Made by a program: the position numbers and the translations under genes
Notes under the pieces: model-generated
Databases searched by the model: none
The model's input: the letters and a program-made list of their open reading frames with translations, nothing else
Told to the model about the DNA's origin: nothing
Shown here: positions 1 through 10,879 of the stretch, piece after piece
Position numbering within the stretch: the first letter of the stretch is position 1
Layout: every line of letters begins with the position of its first letter
DNA from: Leptoclinus maculatus
Taxonomy: Eukaryota; Chordata; Actinopteri; Perciformes; Stichaeidae
NCBI GenBank assembly: GCA_032191485.1
Contig: JAVDOI010000010.1
Coordinates: 22,466,277-22,530,276, forward strand
Direction of reading: 5' to 3'
Length of the DNA stretch: 64,000 bases

Positions 1-328
1 CCCGGATGTGTTGACAGCATTGATGGTAATTTTGGCAACCCTGTAACAAGCTATTATCCCCAAAAAACCAGCAGCGTCCAGTGTTTACATCGAGGATAGA
101 AATTAGGCCGGACTAGGACAATAGCGGCGCACGGCTAATTCACCGGCGTTAGCGTCCTTTTACCCACTCTGGTAAAGGCAAAGCTAACTTTCATAATTAA
201 AACGATATTTAGTTCGAAAGGCAAGAAGTTAAACTTCAGTTTAACGCCATGAAATCAACTGAAAACATTACACGATCATTGGAACGTTAGTTAAAAACTG
301 ACTGGGAAACAATTCCGTGAGGCGCCCG
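1..328. other. No recognised feature
   Basis: I see no open reading frame, RNA gene or repeat that I recognise here. Base composition is ordinary and a few CpG-containing stretches occur. Confidence 0.4.
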
Positions 329-817
329 TGTCATGTCCACTGCTTAATCTTAGCCAGGAGCTGCTCTCTCTGTTTGTCTGTGTGAGTGTGCTTGATTACA
401 GAAGTGGGATCAGGTGTGCAGGTGTCTTGGCAAGCTGCTAATCCTCAATCTACTGGGCTTTAAAGACTTCAACTCCACGATGCTGTCAGCTACTCACGGT
501 TCAGCCTTTTCTTGTTTTTTAAAGCGTATGTTTTGCTAATTCTTGTTTCTTTTGCCTGCCTCCATCCCAGTCCTGTTTCACACTGGACCGAGGACTCTCT
601 CCTGGGATATTTAGACTCGCTCTCCCTGGAATCCCTGCCCGCTTCCCTGCCTTGCTCTGTTCAATCCTCGGGCTCACTGATCAGCATCTCACTCACCTGA
701 TGAAGTGACTCTCTGCCCTTCTTTCCCATTAAGAATTGTGATAATAAATAATTTAGTTCCATCAGTTCCATGTTGCAGTGTTCTGCATTTGGGTTCAATC
801 AGTTAATCCCTGTAACA
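329..817 (+). mobile_element. LTR-like block, probable solo LTR (Ty3/gypsy style)
   Basis: The block starts TGTCATG and ends TGTAACA. It has an ATAATAAATAA polyadenylation-type signal near 740-752 and then the phrase CTGCATTTGGGTTC just before the end, an arrangement I know from fish gypsy-type LTRs. No coding part or primer-binding site follows, so it would be a solo LTR. The five bases on each side (GCCCG and GCATC) do not match, so the exact ends are uncertain or the target duplication has decayed. Short open frames inside it are chance frames. Confidence 0.4.
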
Positions 818-1640
818 GCATCTGTGTGAGCAGCGCGGTTCAGGAGCAGCTCGACTGCGTCTTTTCTATTTTTAACAGCAAAAGTAGACAGTGGGAATGA
901 TCTTTTGACCGTATGTTGACGTCATACCAGCAACATTACTGCAGTTTCAATGTCTACTGTATATCTGTTGAAAATTTCACAGACATGAAAAATAATGTAT
1001 TATTATTTTTGAACTCTAAGCATCCCGTCTCGAAATAAAAGCCTTCAAGTACAGTCCATTTACCATTACAAGGTTATTTTACCGTCATTATAGATTGCAG
1101 TCCCATTTTGCTGCACTACAAAACACAAAAAAGCTATATTAATGTGTGGAAGGTGGAGGATGAGTCTCACAGCGGAGGAAAGAAGCTGTTCTGAAGTCTG
1201 GTGGTTCGGCAGCTGATACTTCTATATCTCTTTCCAGACGGCGGCAGGCTGAACAGGTTGTGCCTGGGTGGGTTTTGTCTTTTAATATCCTTTGGGCTAT
1301 TTGCAGGCTATTCTTCTCACCAATGTGTATGCATATATGTTGATTTAACCCTAACCCTGCATGGTCATAGTCAGGATAATCTTCAACAGGATTACATTAA
1401 AAATATCAGAAAACCTCTGAAGGAAAACATTTATTCATTTAATGTATACGAGTTTAAATACGAAGACTTTTTCAATGTGTGTATTCCCTGTGATGTGCAT
1501 TGAGACTACTTAAAACTTGATATGGTCACAGGAATATTTTGAGCTAAAATGCAGTGTGCTTATCAGTAAGTAAGTCAACTTTATTTTTATAGCACTTTTC
1601 AAAAACAGTTCCGGCCAAATCTGGACTATTTTAAGTTTAA
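818..1640. other. Mostly unassigned, with two short repeat scraps
   Basis: Positions 1043-1065 match 56,001-56,023 exactly over 23 bases (core AAGTACAGTCCATTTACC), so both are ends of one dispersed repeat. Around 1141-1290 a segment (GGAAAGAAGCTGTTCTGAAG, then GGCGGCAGGCTGAACAGG) resembles a dispersed teleost repeat known to me from memory; I cannot classify it. A frame over 1201-1503 has no recognisable domain. Confidence 0.35.
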
Positions 1641-2790
1641 GAACAATTGGTAAATTCTGAAATATAAAAGGGTGCCGTCATGCCATGGAGGGCTTTGAAT
1701 GTGATGAGGAGGATCTTAAACTGAATTCTAAAGCGTACAGGAAGTCTATGTAAGTGGGCCAGAAAGGCCGAGCTGCCACATTCTGAACCAATGGAAGTTG
1801 AGCATTTGCAGACTTCGGTTACATCTATTTGTTTAATTATATTAATTGTTGATAATTTGCTCTTATGCAAAGCTGACCTGATTTTGGCGATATTCATGAG
1901 TTGCTAAAGGCTTTGAGGTCTTTGGAACTTGGTCTGGGCTGATGAGAAAAATATATTTTGTTGTCCATATTAAGCTGTAAAGAACAGCGACATCACATTT
2001 TTGAATAACAGTAAGGCAACCATGTAGTGTCCAGATTTCTAAGATCGTCAGATTTAAATGAAACATAAATCTTGGAGTCATCTCTATAACAATGGTAGGC
2101 AACATAGATTGAACCAAGGATTTAACCTCGTGGAACCCCACACGACATATGAGCCGATGATGAGACAAAATCATCCGTATTCACACTGAAATATCTCTCT
2201 GTAAGATATGCAGAAAACCATCTTCGGACAGTTCCATCTTTGCTAACCCTACGCATTAGTCTTTCCAGCAAGATGGTATGATCGACAGTGTCGAAGGCAG
2301 CAGCAACAAGTCTAACGATACTAAAATGGTGTGATGGCCAGAATCTGCATTTATAAGAATATTGTGAGTGACTTTCAGCAAAGCAGTTTCCGTACTAAGC
2401 AGCTGTCTAAAAGCAGTTTCAAATGGGTTATAACGTTATTAGCTTATACTATTACCAGTAGTTGTTTAGCAGCAGCCTTTTCAATGCTTTTTGAGGCAAA
2501 GGGCAATAATAGATTGGTCTGCAATTAAGAGGGACTGTAGGATCAAGACGTTTTTTTTTTAAAGGGGATGAATGCAGGCTTGTTTGAAATAGTCTGGGAA
2601 CAAACCTGAGACTCATTTTAGAGTAGAGAAAAGACAAGTGGGAGTGACTTCTAATGCCTCTTTGAAAAATCTAGGGGGTAGAGTGTCAAGATCACAGGAA
2701 GATAAGTGTGTGTGGGTAATTCATTCAACAATGTGGGGGAGGCGTCTGGAGGAGTTCTACATGAGGCAGAGGGTGTTATGGAGGCTTTGA
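1640..2790 (-). pseudogene. L2-type LINE reverse transcriptase remnant
   Basis: Read on the minus strand this is a decayed non-LTR retrotransposon reverse transcriptase. From high to low coordinates I can read a degenerate RPIS-like block near 2,500, then STETALLKVTHNILINAD near 2,370, then AAFDTVDHTILL near 2,290 (the family pattern LLDLSAAFDTVDH, which holds a catalytic aspartate), then SCGVPRG near 2,135 (family SCGVPQGS), and finally RLPVRFRIQFKILLITFKAL near 1,720 from the 3' part. The frame changes several times and stops interrupt it, so it is inactive. No endonuclease domain is attached. L2/CR1-type classification rests on the motif wording; the subfamily is not assigned. Confidence 0.75.
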
Positions 2791-5700
2791 TACCTCTCAA
2801 AGAGCTCCAAACAGTTGAAGGTGCATTTTTTTATGACTACAGTAAATCTCTCATATGAAGGAGGTGGCCTTGCAGGTTAGTTTTCTTCCACTTTTGCCAA
2901 ACTCAAACTCACTGTCCACATCACTAGAAGTGAGAAAAGTGTCCCCCCCCCCCCACTGTGTCTCTGGCTGAGTGGCTGCATGATAAAGTGCAGGCCCCGA
3001 CTGGTCGGGGGGGGGCTGCTTAAGATTAAGTGAAGAGTCAGTTAAAGGGGGTTCACATCTTTTTAAAATCTGCATAAATGAGGCTTCATCAGTCCGAGTT
3101 AGCCAAATCAAGCAAGTATCTTAGTAGTCCAGTTAGAATAAGATTCCCTCCATGTTACTATTCCCCCACTGTGGTTTGGCAATAAAACACACTTTGTTTT
3201 AAAATGACTGTAACTTTGGAATATATACACTTGATTTGCCAAACTTTAGACTGCTGAAGCCTCATATTTTTTTTACGTTCAATAGAGTTATGGCTTCACT
3301 GCAAAGTACGAACCGTCTTTTGTGTTGTTGTAATGTAGAGCCATCAGTCTTTTTTGCCAAATCAGTTTCACAGGTAAAATTCAACCAAGAGGCTGGCAGA
3401 GGCCGCCAGTCTTTTAAGTGTTGGTCTCGTTCTCTTATGTGTAAAAGTATTGTTAAAGTGAATTTGACAGTTCTAATCTAGATGGTAAAATGCTCCACGG
3501 TGTAACATTTAACTAGTATGCTGCAGGACAAAGATAAAATAAGACTATACACCTGAAAAGTACATCATTCCTGAATTACAAATAGGCCAACGTGAGGGAG
3601 ATAACCTGAAAGAGGACATATCAGAGAGAGAGAGAGATAAAGCACTATAGAGAGACGGCCTCTCCAGCCTTGGGCAGACTGCTCCTGTAAAAGCTGTGAT
3701 ATATTCTGCCATCATTTCAGTAGAAATATGATCTGAGTCTCAGCCTAGCCTGTCACACCACATACATATTGAGTGTCCTGCAATAATAGGGAGGGCTTGA
3801 TTTATTACACAGCTATTTATTACTCTGGGTGGACTATGAAGAGGGAAAAAATGAAAATAGTTTGAGATTAAATTTCCAAGCCGAGCTATTACATCAGATC
3901 AGCTAATAAATATAGCAAGCAAAATAAGTCAGTTCTTATTCATTTCACCTTGGAATTTCAACATCTCCTTTACTGATACAGTAAATGTAGACTTATTAGT
4001 GCAAATGTTCCTGTTTTTACTGAAACTACCTGTTCAATTGTCTTTCTTTTGCTGATAAACACTTTGAAGTCCTATTCACATAGAATGTGTAATTGTCTGT
4101 ATCACTTTAACTAGTGTACTTGATGGTCACTACATGTTTCCATTGTGGAAACATTTGAGAGGATTATATAGTAGGCTAAATATGTAACTAAATGAAATGG
4201 TGGAAGATAACTATAGTGCACCAGGTAGCAAACAAGGAGTGATTTTGGACAAAGGGTTAATATGTGCTGGCCAACAAACAGTCCGTTTGTGAGCTTCACT
4301 GATATAGAAACGGTCCTGAAGTTCTGATTTGCATCTCCTGCATGAGCTTTCATAAAAAACACTGCTGAATGACTGTTTGGACTGCGGCTACACAAATACT
4401 TTTAACATGTTTTATTTGTCAGACTGAATTTTCGGAGGATAACCTGAGACTCTTATATGGTATTAGCATCAAAAACATTAACAGAGGACACTCAAGCTGT
4501 ACTCTAATTCCTATTTCTACATTAAAAATGGATTATGTTTACCGTGTATGTGTGAACACAACAAACACACACAACTAAATAATTTGCCAACTTTGCCGTT
4601 CCCCTCAGCTCCACTGAGCTATTGAGGTTATGTGTTTGGGTTTTGCAGCCAATTTGCTGTGCTATGATGAACTCTTATTCTCAGCAGCAGCAAACTGCTC
4701 TCATCAACCTTTTCCAGCAGCAGCAGGTAGATGTTTGAAGTGAAAACATGTCTGATAAACTGACTGTATCTAATTTGCCCAGTACCAAAAATGAACCATT
4801 CAAATGATGGGATGTGAAAGAGGTACTCTACTCGTACCCGTATCACTTTAAGGATACTCGTTTTGCTACTCATTTAATGAATATGATATTTGAGGGGACT
4901 GCAAATGAAACGTTACACTTCCAGAATGACAATATGAATTGAAAGCAAAGAGGACACCTCCAGTTTTAGACACATTCCCATTTAATCACAGTTTGAAGAT
5001 GTGACACCTCTTGTGTATTTTCTCTTGAAGCGCCACCTTCAATTAACTCTGAACATTCTTGCTGAGAGCTTTATTTTCTGCTCTGTGAAATGTGCCACGT
5101 CCCACATCCTCAAACCATGTTGAGCCTCCAGCTTTTAGCTTTCCTCTCTTCACCTGGGAAACTCCACATTTCAAATTTAGATGAATGACTTCTCTTCTTC
5201 CTGTCACGACTGTGTGTGCGACTTATCTCCGCGGTGCAGCTGTGAGGAGAGCGGGACTATTTTTATTTCACATATCTATATGAAAGGGAAGGATACAGCA
5301 GGTGGAGTCTAGACTGTAACACCTGATTTGCAGAGCATGAAGGTTGCTGTTGACAACATTTCACAAGCAGGTAAAGGTGCGCAGTGCTGGGTATGGCTGG
5401 ATATATCTGATCTGAGACACGGTCTCTCTTCTCGTCTTTCTCTGTCCCATCACTCATCACACACAGGTCACTCAATTTGGGAAGATTTCTCTTTTGTCTA
5501 ATGCGTTTTCTTTCCATTTCTCTTTGAAAGCTCTATCAGCTCATCGTCACACCTCACTGGTGGCATGGCAAAGCTGGGCTGCCCCTGCTGTTACTGAGAA
5601 CATACATTCATCCAATGAGGACACTTGGCGTCAGTTAACAGCTTTTTTTCTCCCCACTTTAGTTGTGGTCAATTCCCACAGTGTATCCCAGTCCCCTGCT

Positions 5701-6870
5701 GTTTACCTGGCAGGAGTCCAGGCTAACATATGTCTCCTCTGATACAAATACAAATGATTTTTTGTTTCAAAATGCTTTAAAATGGTCCGTTTAGCTGTTA
5801 AGTTTCTGAATATTTATCTTGGGGGGAATTACCCCTAACCTTCTAATGGAGAAGGCATACATTGAAAATGGGGCCTAAGGTTACTCTTCTACCCAGCCTG
5901 CTCCTGGCTAAAGTCCGGTCCCTGGATAATAAGATTGATGAATTAAGACTCAGGCTAAAATCAGAGACTGTGCACACATCTTTACGGAAAGCTGGCTTCA
6001 TCATAACGTCCTGGATCAAGCTATTTCACTTAACGGGCGACTGCAAACAAAAAGAACAATGCCCACAACATTAGATTGTGTGCTGAAGCTATCGCAGCTG
6101 TGAGACCTGAAAGGATCTGCTTTTCTCCCTAAAGCCACTTTTTAATGGTGCATTCTCTGATCTGAGATTCGAGGATAAACAGCACTGCATTATGCAAAAT
6201 TAATAACAGTCATCTTGAAAAAGGTTTTGTTAATTATATTAAATATATACTTGAATGGATCACACACACACAGTAGGTGCTAAAGAAATCTATGTGGGCT
6301 GATGTTGTGAAATGCGAGCAAACAGGCACAACCCTCGTTTGCATATCATTTGGGACGCTTCATTTTCTGAGCTTCAGTATTAAGCGGTAATCATTTGGGT
6401 TAAGTAGTGCGTTTTTCCCTGCACAAATGAAAAACACGTAAAATACATCTACCAAATATATATTATATAATATAATATATATCCAAATATAACAAAAAAC
6501 AAGCCTGGAACAAGGAATAAAAAAGGACAATTGGATCATAACTCTTCACATACATGTTAAATGTGAGCTGTATCAAAATAGGTGTTAATTGTTGTGGTGG
6601 CCTCACCATGCTCGTACACACCATTGAGGTCACCGAGGTCTGGACCTCGTTATTCTCTGAGTAAAAATAACTTGACTTTGGTGCGGCATAGATATTGTTC
6701 ACCAAGATTATGACTTGCTCGTCTGGTTGCCGTCATTGCTTGAGAGCGTGTTTGTGTGTGTATGTGTGTATGGTGACATGGTGAAGTCATTACTACAGTA
6801 GTCAGGCGTCATATGGGTGTTAACAGCTGTTTTTGTGGAAAAGAAGTTCACACCGGGCCAGTTGGTGAAG
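2791..6870. other. Gene-free stretch, simple repeats only
   Basis: No coding region or element is recognised. Visible low-complexity items are a C-run near 2,942-2,954, a short GA tract near 3,628-3,640, CAG-rich clusters near 4,683-4,735 and an AT-rich palindromic tract near 6,457-6,482. Frames of 60-94 codons occur on both strands without any domain signature. Confidence 0.4.
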
Positions 6871-6879
6871 TCTAAACTA

Positions 6880-7110
6880 CTGCCCGACAACTCTATTCTT
6901 ATTCTACACTGAATAACTATTGGTGTCCTGATGATCTTTGAAGAACGCACTGGAATCAGACAGAGTTCGATGCAATAGAGTTTATTCTTCAAGCAAAGAA
7001 CACAACCCGAGTCGCTCTCCAGAAAGCGACTGATGTATTCTGTTCTTTACATAGTCTTATATAGTGTGGCTGACTTCACCTTTGCCCCTTTTAAAATGGA
7101 TACTTGATAC
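6880..7110 (-). mobile_element. LTR-like block with TATA box and poly(A) signal (minus strand)
   Basis: On the minus strand a TATATAAG box (7056-7063) is followed about 75 bases later by AATAAA (6981-6986) and then a GTTGTCGGGCAG-type tail near 6,885. That is the order promoter, R region, poly(A) signal, U5 expected for an LTR of a retrovirus-like element or LTR retrotransposon. No coding part is attached, so it would be a solo LTR or fragment, and I cannot fix its 5' end. An ordinary host promoter is the alternative reading. Confidence 0.35.
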
Positions 7111-8520
7111 GTCAATCTTTTTAAATTAAATCGTAAATCACAGAGTGTGTCACTTTCTCTGTCATGTGGGTGTGAGTTATGTTCAAATGTTTTCTAATGT
7201 GTGTATTGCATGTACCAATTTCTCATAGTCAGCTCTATCTTTCTAGGAGTTGAAAGACTTTTCCTGTGCTGCCCAGCACAGCTCGGCTCCTTTTATCACA
7301 GCTCTGGCGGCCTTCCCCTATCTTTTCCATGACAGCCTTACCACACACCTGCTATGCTTCTTTATTCATTTCTACAAGAGACTTTGATCCTTACTAAATC
7401 AAGCAGGCTGTGCGTTAACCCATTCAGACCACACTATATCCACACTAGTTCTCAATAGTCATATATGTGAGTTTCAAACAATTAATATAATTAAACAAAT
7501 AGATATGGTGCTATTATGATGAATCAAACTCCAACACTGTTCATACCGTCCATTCAAATATATCTTCCTACTACATTAACTATCAGTAATGGGGGACAAA
7601 ATCTACAGTCCTCACTGCAAAAATACATTCAATAGTTAATCGGAAGCTAATGCCTCCAGTAGCCATCCGAGGCAGTCAAATTAATTGAGTATCCTCTAAA
7701 GTTACTGTCTTTTTAGTATACAATTATTTATAATACTCTCCCTTTACCTCAGCTCAGCATGTAAACATAGTCAGGGAAAAGACAAATAGATTGGTGTGGT
7801 AAGCGACCTTACAGGCACATACTTTTAGAGAGAGACAAGAAAGAGTGTTAGAGAGCCAGATGGACATTTGGAATAAGAGACGGAGAAATCCGGCCAGACT
7901 GAGCAGATGGCTCAATGAAACAGCTACTTGAGTGGAATCTTCTGGAATCACATTTTGACACAGTGGCAGCTGCTTCCTTGGCCCCCAGCTAACACAGGGT
8001 AAATTAACCTAAAAACCAGGCCAATGCAACCTAAAAGCAGGCTAAATGTGCCAAATGGTGATCTCATCTCAACACATGACAGAACATTAGTGAAGATTTC
8101 GATTTGCACTCATACGTTCTGAGACCACTCAGTCTGAAATCTCTTAGCAAAGAGAAACAGCAAAAGCGGGAAGAAAACCTTCTCTAGAGAACAAAAATTA
8201 AGATTAAAAACCCCTCATACCTATAAATCTATTTGAAACATTGATCCATCATTTCACTCATCAAATCCAGAATGCACTCCACAGGTAGGCCTATCAAATA
8301 ATATGTATCTCAAGGCTCAGTAACAAAGGGTATGTAAACCAAAAAGCAGAAAGCAGAAGTGCAGGTGGTTCCCTTAAACACTATGATACTGCATACATAT
8401 TGAGATGTACAAGATCGGTCTGCCCAGGCCCTCATGGACAATTGAATTCAAGTAGACCTCGTAGTTAGGAGAGAATGAATGGATGGACTATGGAGTGGAA
8501 AACTGTTTTATTCTCTTTCT
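7111..8520. other. Gene-free stretch
   Basis: AT-rich sequence without a recognised gene or element. Frames are short and lack domain motifs. Confidence 0.4.
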
Positions 8521-8720
8521 TTAAAGGAGCAATATACAACATTTAAAGTATGTATATACTGTTTTATACAAAGTAATATAGCAGCAAACAACTACTTGCT
8601 ATCTAAAGATGGAATGGAGTAATGCCTACCTCAACAGAGAATTAAGTCAGTCTCCCTCGATGCGTGTTGTAATCCGAGCTTGTCCTTGCTTTGTATACAA
8701 AGCTTTGTTGTGTACCTTTT
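8521..8720. repeat. Dispersed repeat, copy related to 25,700-25,830
   Basis: It begins TTAAAGGAGCAATATACAAC, like the ends of the MITE at 27.8 kb. It then contains AGCAGCAAACAACTA, and a stretch (CTAAAGAT..GGAGTAATGCCTACCT.AACAGAGAAT) that matches the segment at 25,700-25,830 with scattered substitutions. I cannot place it in a named family. Confidence 0.5.
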
Positions 8721-9875
8721 AAATTAAGAAAAAATTGACGATAAGGAAAATTATTTTGTTTGTGGTTTATTTTGTTTTGGTGCTTGTATTGACTTAAGGT
8801 GAAAAATAAAAAGACTGGTACTCCTGCCTCACTACACATCTTTGGAAACTGAACAAAGATGAGTCTACTTTTGTGTTATGTCATGCTGTCCCCATTGCAG
8901 AGTACAACAGTACGATTCTGTAAGAATTTGTAGGTAAGCTTTTCATAATAACAGCTTGTGCCAAATCTTTGAGCAGGTTGAGCAGAGATAGAGTGAAAAC
9001 ATATCACCCAACATTAAGCCTGCTAATAAGTCCCATAATGCAAATTAAATGATGGTTTATGCAATTCCTTGGCATCTTACTAGTTAATACAGTCTAATTT
9101 CTGATTGTATCAAAGGTGGTTGAAAATACTTTGCCATTCCCAAAGCCTTTTGATTTTTGTAAAAGCCATGTGTGTCTGTCTTAAAACAGTATTCAGGTAC
9201 CCATATGTGCGTTGATACATGTATTGCTTACTGTTCTACTGGCCATTGAAAGAGCCTCTCCTGATGCCTTACCGATGTAAGTGATGGTGGCACAAAATTC
9301 ACAGTCCTCTGTGCAAGATTCTTTGGAATCTGAAGGTGAAATGGTGCAGGGTTGATGACTTTCAAGATAGGGAATCGTCCAACAAACCTGGATGCCATTT
9401 GAAGCAGGATATTTATTGTAGAAAGCAAAACCTTCTGGACTGGAATAGGGAGATACTGGAGTACGGCGGCAGTGGTTCTCCAGTAACAATCATATCCTAA
9501 GCAGGCTAGCTGCCATGTGCAGCAACAGCGATGAATAAAGGCCTTGGAAGAAGGAACGCTCACCTTGCACTCTTTGTCACCGGCACCAATACCGGAGTCT
9601 ATTTCCATCACGAGTTGGCGGGAAGATTTAATACATGTAGCGCTGGCGTGTTGATACATTTAATGGTAATTTTATTTATTTATTTATTTTCGCAGGTTCC
9701 GTCCTCCATAACAGTCATGCCTCCAAGACGGGTTAACCACAAAAAACACGTTTTTGAGTGGAGGGGAAATTTAAAAAGTGAATCAACTAAAAGGATATTA
9801 TTTAGGTGGTACGACGACTAAATGTTTTTAAAAAGTCTGCTCATTTTGTGGAGTCCTCAAAGTACTTTATTTAAT
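8721..9875. other. Unassigned; one 143-codon minus-strand frame
   Basis: The only long frame is on the minus strand (9228-9659, 143 codons). It is not low-complexity, but I recognise no domain, signal peptide or membrane segment, and an overlapping frame in another phase is almost as long. It could be a decayed exon or chance. An (ATTT)n-like run sits near 9,670-9,690. Confidence 0.3.
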
Positions 9876-9879
9876 TTAT

Positions 9880-10092
9880 TTTAATTTATTACACTATATT
9901 TATCCCTTTATGGGGGACATTTTTCTCTGCATTTGACCCATCCCTGTATATAGGGAGCAGTGGGCTGCCAATGACAGGCGCCCGGGGAGCTAGGGGTACA
10001 GTGTCTTGCTCAGGGACACTTCGACACATGACACGTCCCAGTCAAGGATTGAACCTTCGACCTTGCGGTTACCAGACAACCCTCTTAACCCA
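9880..10092 (+). repeat. SINE-like dispersed teleost repeat
   Basis: The phrases TCTCTGCATTTGACCCATCC, GGAGCAGTGGGCTGCC, GCGCCCGGGGAGC, TTGCTCAGGGACACTTCGAC and GATTGAACCTTCGACCTTGC follow in the order I know from a very common fish dispersed repeat, whose consensus ends in a GGTTAC..CCC..CCACT..GGC-type tail. A related but shorter scrap lies at 60,430-60,540. Family name not assigned. Confidence 0.55.
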
Positions 10093-10177
10093 GTGAGGCA
10101 GCTCAATAACAACTTGGATGGAGCATGGAATAAAAGCAAAATAAAAATCTTAAAATATCTTTTCAATAATAGGCTTG

Positions 10178-10736
10178 TGTTAAAATGATCGAAGTTGTGT
10201 GCCGTTAGTAGCTGACAAGCTAGCTAACGTTACCGGGAGCCGCTGCGCTAATAACGGCAGCTCGTCTGCCTGCATCCGACCGTAGTTATTTAGCCTTGGA
10301 AAGTAACTTTTAATGCCTTCACTTTCAAACCTCAGAGGTTGACTAATATCTTACTGAGATTGTGACGATTTTACAGATGATTTATACTTCATATTGTGTC
10401 CATAAACGGACCAACGTGAGCTCAGGTAGACAGGTTATCCATCTGAAATATCACTTTAAGTCCAGTTTCCACTGGCTCCCCGTCCCACAACGGATCCAAT
10501 ACAAAGTCCTTCTCCTCGCTCTTCTGATGCCAACCTCTTGTCTCTTCCACTCAGGACCAAGCACCGGATGTGGGGCGACAGAGCCTTCTCCATAGCTGCC
10601 CCCTCCCTCTGGAACTCTCTCCCCAAACACATCCGAGACTGCACCGATCTTTCCATGTTCAAATCCCAAATCAAAACCCACCTTTTCAGAACTGCTTTTA
10701 ATGTGTGACGAATGTTGTGTGTTCTGTTTTTAGTGT
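10178..10736. repeat. Direct repeat copy A1 (559 bp) flanking the piggyBac element
   Basis: This copy matches 12,817-13,440 from TGTTAAAATGATCG to TTTTTAGTGT with only a handful of substitutions. It lacks 64 bases present in the other copy (relative to 13,158-13,222) and has one T fewer near 10,700, which exactly explains 559 versus 624 bp. The first ~280 bp look like unique DNA rich in GCTAACGTTA-type words; the rest is an L2 LINE 3' end. The 64-bp loss shifts the LINE frame after the codons for LLL. Confidence 0.85.
10470..10705 (+). pseudogene. L2-type LINE 3' coding end (copy 1, frameshifted)
   Basis: The plus strand reads HWLPVPQRIQYKVLL and then, after a 64-bp deletion, continues in another frame with the DANLLSLPLRTKHR, WGDRAFSIAAPSLWNSLP and TDLSMFKSQIKTHLF blocks. 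These are the C-terminal words of L2-type reverse transcriptase proteins. It is a short 5'-truncated copy, as expected for LINE insertions, and is inactive. Confidence 0.8.
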
Positions 10737-10879
10737 ATCCTCCTGAGACCCAGCCTATTCATTTGTGTTCTCTGTAGTGGACAGTTTGGTTTTGCATCTC
10801 TCCTTTTACTCATTTGAGTTACCCTATCAATTCCTGCTGTACGCGAAAGAGGACACCCTGGGCTTTCCAGTGATATCAC

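Noticed and set aside
1344..1360. Telomere-like AACCCTAACCCTG
   Set aside because: Only two repeat units; no array, so chance or an isolated interstitial scrap.
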